This document shows, in pieces, positions 5,267 to 7,882 of a stretch of DNA of 7,882 bases (position 1 is its first letter; every line of letters starts with the position of its first letter). The notes below the pieces were generated by a model. The model saw nothing but the letters and a program-made list of their open reading frames with translations. It did no database searches and was not told the origin of the DNA. Source of the stretch: an uncultured Coriobacteriales bacterium (GTDB taxonomy: Bacteria; Actinomycetota; Coriobacteriia; Coriobacteriales; Atopobiaceae); the NCBI GenBank assembly GCA_946530775.1, contig CAMNAH010000047.1:1-7882 (forward strand), in the 5' to 3' direction. Made by a program: the position numbers and the translations under genes.

Positions 5267-6853
5267 TCACCACGGGAGCCATGGCAAGAGCGGGATGAGC
5301 GCCGAGGTGGCTGGCGCGCTGCCGTTCACCATGGCGCCGAGCCGGTTGAACGCGTTGGCGATCTCGGCGGGCTCCACCAGATAGAGGATCTGAAGGATCA
5401 TGTTGAACGAGAACGCACCCACGAAGATCACGTTCATGATGTCGTTGGGGATGCGGGCGATGGCGCGCTCGAGCGCCGGGTAGACAACCCAGGTGATGAG
5501 CGTGCAGGCAAGGCCGAAGCCGATGGCGTTCTGCAGGCAGACCTGGCCCATGATGTTGAACGGCATGTTGCTGTAGTCCCACAGCTCGTGGTTGGGGTTG
5601 GCGAGCAGGCCGCCCACGAACTCGATCACGCTGCAGAGCAGGCCGTTCACGATGAAGCTGATGAGCAGCGGGATGAAGGGCTTGCGGATCTTCTCGATGA
5701 GCCAGTTCTTTAACGGGTAGAGCCACAGCGCGCAGATGACCACCGCGATGCCCTCCATGGGGAAGGGGAAGAGCAGGTCGCGCCAGAGCATGGTGTTGGT
5801 GGGGTCGTACTCGCCCGCTACGAGGCCCGCGCGGATGAGCATGCAGAAGCCCAGCTCCATCCAGTGGCCCAGCACCGAGAACACGCAATAGTACAGCAGG
5901 AGGTTGCGCCAACGGGGCCACCCCTTCTTGGCGATGAGGTCGCCGCCTTCGGTGTCGATGCGGCGCTCGTGCGACATCTCGTTGACGAAGGCCTCCTTGG
6001 GGCGCTTGGAGAACACGAAGTAGAGGATCACAAGCACATCGATGAGCACGGTGCCGATCAGGGCGCCTACGGAAGGCGTGAGGAAGATGTACTGGATCGA
6101 GTTGAGGATGATGTTGATCACCGAGAGCGTGATGACGCCGTTGCGTGCCATCTTGAGGCGCTTCCAGATCATCCAGAAGCACACCACGTTCATCGTGAGG
6201 TTGATCCAGTCGACCACGGTCACATAGCCGTAGGTCATCTGGTCGCGCGTGATGAAGAGCAGGTGCGTGAAGCTGAAGATGATGTTGAGCGCATAGCTGA
6301 ACTGGATCAGGCGGATGAGGCCGAGCTTCTTGCGCTCCTTGGCGAGCCTGCGGGCCTCGATCTCCTTGGGGTCGACCTCGCCGTCTTCGCGGGCAGCATA
6401 TAGGCCGAGCCAGGTCATGAAGGCGTTGAACAGTATGCCGAAGAGGGCGCTGGCAACGGTGCCGGCATCGCCGTATCCGCCCATAGCGGCGTTCCAGACC
6501 ACGGTGACGCCATCGATGGCCAGAATGGCCTCGGAGAGGATGGCGAACCCTCTGAGCAGTTCGGGCCGCTTCTTCGAACGGATACCGCGGACGCCGCGGA
6601 TGATTCCCAGGATGCCCGAGATGAACGTGAGGCCCATGCCGAGCATCACATGGAGGACAGCGCTCTCCATTGAGACCTCGAGCGCCTCGGCGAGCGTCGC
6701 CGCAAGCTCCTCTGCATAGCCGGACGAAGCTGCGAGGATGAGCCCCGCGGCGAGGAAGGCGAGGCCGAAGACGACGAAGATGCACGTGATGAGCGAGATG
6801 ATCGAGAGGACCCTAATCAGACGCGTCCTCGTCTCCTTGGATAGCTGCGGCAT
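5267..6853 (-). CDS. CmpB-family multi-pass membrane protein (putative ABC-transporter type IV), long form
   Basis: This 528-residue integral membrane protein is of unknown function. Residues 13-43, 65-90 and 103-153 hold hydrophobic segments. A charged cytoplasmic-looking stretch (about 154-176, EVDPKEIEARRLAKERKK) is followed by four more helices to about 282. Another charged linker (283-316) leads to the C-terminal domain at about 318-465, with LGHWMEL, EYDPTN, FPMEGIA and LWDY...MPFNIMGQVCLQN (424-442). These match my knowledge of the ABC_trans_CmpB (putative ABC-transporter type IV) family. The name is historical and no ATPase is encoded nearby. The next gene upstream, 35 bases away, carries the same domain, so the two are probably co-transcribed. 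The start at 6853 is set by GGAGGG ten bases upstream; the same frame stays open a further 150 codons but would overlap the neighbour. The end (LLPWLPW) is Trp/Pro-rich. Confidence 0.78.
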   Translation of the reverse strand: MPQLSKETRTRLIRVLSIISLITCIFVVFGLAFLAAGLILAASSGYAEELAATLAEALEVSMESAVLHVMLGMGLTFISGILGIIRGVRGIRSKKRPELLRGFAILSEAILAIDGVTVVWNAAMGGYGDAGTVASALFGILFNAFMTWLGLYAAREDGEVDPKEIEARRLAKERKKLGLIRLIQFSYALNIIFSFTHLLFITRDQMTYGYVTVVDWINLTMNVVCFWMIWKRLKMARNGVITLSVINIILNSIQYIFLTPSVGALIGTVLIDVLVILYFVFSKRPKEAFVNEMSHERRIDTEGGDLIAKKGWPRWRNLLLYYCVFSVLGHWMELGFCMLIRAGLVAGEYDPTNTMLWRDLLFPFPMEGIAVVICALWLYPLKNWLIEKIRKPFIPLLISFIVNGLLCSVIEFVGGLLANPNHELWDYSNMPFNIMGQVCLQNAIGFGLACTLITWVVYPALERAIARIPNDIMNVIFVGAFSFNMILQILYLVEPAEIANAFNRLGAMVNGSAPATSALIPLLPWLPW

Positions 6854-7106
6854 AGGGGGCGCTCCCTCCGAAAAATGTTTAAGCACCCCTATACTACGAC
6901 AAAGTGCAGCATGGCCAGGAAGAGATACATGCCGAAGTGCGCGAAGAAGACGCCATCGGAAACACGGTGCGGCAGGCGCGTGAGCAGGGCGTCCATGGCG
7001 GGATAGACCCACCACACGATAATGGTCGCGGCGATGCTGTAGACGAGCGAGTTCTGCAGGCAGACCTGCCCCATGAAGTTGAACGGCAGCGCACGGTAGT
7101 CCCAGA
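5531..7106. repeat. DNA-level similarity between the tandem CmpB paralogues
   Basis: The most conserved part of the two paralogous domains is still recognisable as DNA. CTGCAGGCAGACCTG occurs at 5531-5545 and again at 7054-7068, and the matching continues for roughly 30 bases (GCCCATGA, GTTGAACGGCA) with isolated differences. The shared phrase GCCCAGCA-CGAGAACAC is near 5867 and 7392. This fits gene duplication followed by divergence, or constraint on the protein motif. Confidence 0.6.
6864..6869 (-). promoter_or_regulatory. Ribosome binding site that fixes the start of the long CmpB-family gene
   Basis: GGAGGG on the minus strand lies ten bases before the ATG at 6853, within the 35-base gap between the two CmpB-family genes. 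It favours this start over in-frame starts further upstream. Those would produce an Arg/Pro/Ala-rich, non-hydrophobic extension overlapping the paralogue. Confidence 0.75.
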
Positions 7107-7882
7107 GGCTGTAGTCCTGGTTTACGGCCATGCCGGTGAGGAAGTCGATTGCCGTGCATACGGCCATGTTGATGGCGAACGATGCGATAAAGGTGAGTAC
7201 TACGTTGCCGTTGAACCGCTTGAGCAGGCGCTCCTTGAGCGGGTGGAGCACCAGCGCCACCATGACGAGCGCGATGCCCTCGGCCGAGAACGGGAAAAGC
7301 CACTGGTCCCAGAGCATGGCGTTGGTTGGGTCGTAGTCGCCCATGAACACGCCGGCGATGATGAGACGGCAGAAGAGCATCTCCGCCCAGTGGCCCAGCA
7401 TCGAGAACACAATGAAGTAGATGGTGGCATCGCGCCAGAACGGCCAGGTGCCGATGCGCTGGCGCAGGGGGAGCTTGTGCGAGGGCACGGTATCTGAATC
7501 GACCGCCTTGAGGTCGATTGCGTCATAGAGGAACGCCTTGAGCTCGGGGGCGGTGGCGCAGTAGTACACCACAACCAAGCCCATGAGGTACTCCAGGCCC
7601 AGCAGGAGCCATGCGGGCATATCTCCCGTCACGGCGGCGATGCCCGCGTAGGCGCCGCAGAACGCGTCGTCGATCACCGAGAGCGCGATCACGGCCGAGG
7701 TGCCCGCGATGCAGAACAGGCGCGCGGAGTGCGCGCGGATCACGAGCAGCCATACGGCGCAGACCGAGACTACCATGCAGAGGATACCCCGCAGCATGCT
7801 GAGGTCGTAGACGAACGTATCGCGGTCCATGAGGGCCGACTGCACCGAGCAGACTACGATGATGGCCACGTAATAGAGCACG
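6889..7882 (-). CDS. CmpB-family multi-pass membrane protein, short form (5' end cut by window)
   Basis: About 330 residues are visible. The frame is open to the window edge, where the first codon is GTG, so the true start is probably outside. An internal Met at visible residue 18 is possible but less likely, because hydrophobic sequence precedes it. Hydrophobic segments lie at about 1-17, 31-50, 56-84 and 90-110. A polar linker (112-148) leads to the conserved domain at about 153-297 with MLGHWAEM, DYDPTN, FSAEGIA and LWDY...LPFNFMGQVCLQN. The domain aligns without obvious gaps with the C-terminal domain of the next gene, so they are paralogues. The protein lacks the extra four-helix middle block of the long form. 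It ends at 6889, 35 bases before the downstream start, with no terminator between, so they are likely one operon. The function of the family is unknown to me beyond the putative transporter label. Confidence 0.78.
   Translation of the reverse strand, partial: VLYYVAIIVVCSVQSALMDRDTFVYDLSMLRGILCMVVSVCAVWLLVIRAHSARLFCIAGTSAVIALSVIDDAFCGAYAGIAAVTGDMPAWLLLGLEYLMGLVVVYYCATAPELKAFLYDAIDLKAVDSDTVPSHKLPLRQRIGTWPFWRDATIYFIVFSMLGHWAEMLFCRLIIAGVFMGDYDPTNAMLWDQWLFPFSAEGIALVMVALVLHPLKERLLKRFNGNVVLTFIASFAINMAVCTAIDFLTGMAVNQDYSLWDYRALPFNFMGQVCLQNSLVYSIAATIIVWWVYPAMDALLTRLPHRVSDGVFFAHFGMYLFLAMLHFVVV

Noticed and set aside
4089..5384. Long plus-strand open frame (431 codons) opposite the flavodiiron gene
   Set aside because: It is an antisense shadow of a well-supported gene. 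Its protein is rich in His, Val, Gly and Leu with no recognisable domain, and it runs across the terminator and into the neighbouring gene.
5199..6785. Second minus-strand frame of 528 codons overlapping the long CmpB-family gene
   Set aside because: It is Arg/His/Pro-rich in every part and shows none of the conserved membrane motifs, which are all in the frame ending at 5267.
6854..7303. In-frame 150-codon extension of the long CmpB-family gene
   Set aside because: It overlaps the paralogue in another frame and gives Arg/Ala/Pro-rich non-membrane sequence. A good ribosome site supports the start at 6853.

Overview
The window reads as chromosomal DNA from a GC-rich, probably anaerobic, Gram-positive-type bacterium. 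A member of the Coriobacteriia (Collinsella/Olsenella-like) is my best guess. The guess rests on strong G/C preference at codon third positions, a flavodiiron protein typical of anaerobes, a Nif11-type peptide precursor, and two CmpB-family membrane proteins of a kind I associate with this class. It is an inference, because there is no rRNA or other taxonomic marker here.

Layout, left to right. Bases 1-45 are the 3' part of a tRNA-Pro (anticodon CGG), followed by a hairpin/T-run terminator. Next on the + strand is a small gene (195-548) for a Nif11-like, double-glycine leader peptide with a 35-residue, three-cysteine core: a putative RiPP (ribosomally made, modified peptide) precursor with no maturation enzyme in view. 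It ends in its own strong terminator. A 180-base gap then holds a perfect TATAAT box embedded in an inverted repeat. It leads into a 1062-residue protein (729-3917) that fuses an exported GH5 cellulase domain to a membrane-embedded, BcsA-like cellulose synthase domain with a degenerate PilZ-like tail. A shared, convergent hairpin separates it from the minus-strand genes.

On the minus strand, read right to left, are a 5'-truncated CmpB-family membrane protein (6889-7882) and a longer paralogue (5267-6853) 35 bases downstream, probably in one transcript that ends at the hairpin near 5220-5246. After that comes a separately transcribed flavodiiron protein (FprA type, 4005-5165) that reduces O2 and/or NO.

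These genes do not form one pathway. The polysaccharide synthase and the peptide precursor both point to envelope or extracellular products. The flavodiiron protein is oxidative/nitrosative defence. The CmpB pair is of unknown function. No gap exceeds 300 bases: gaps of about 149, 180, 87, 101 and 35 bases hold the terminators and control elements listed. I saw no insertion sequence, integrase, CRISPR array, riboswitch or replication origin.

The points most worth following are the orphan Nif11-type precursor with a duplicated Cys motif in its core, and the single-chain cellulase-synthase fusion that lacks recognisable c-di-GMP binding motifs.
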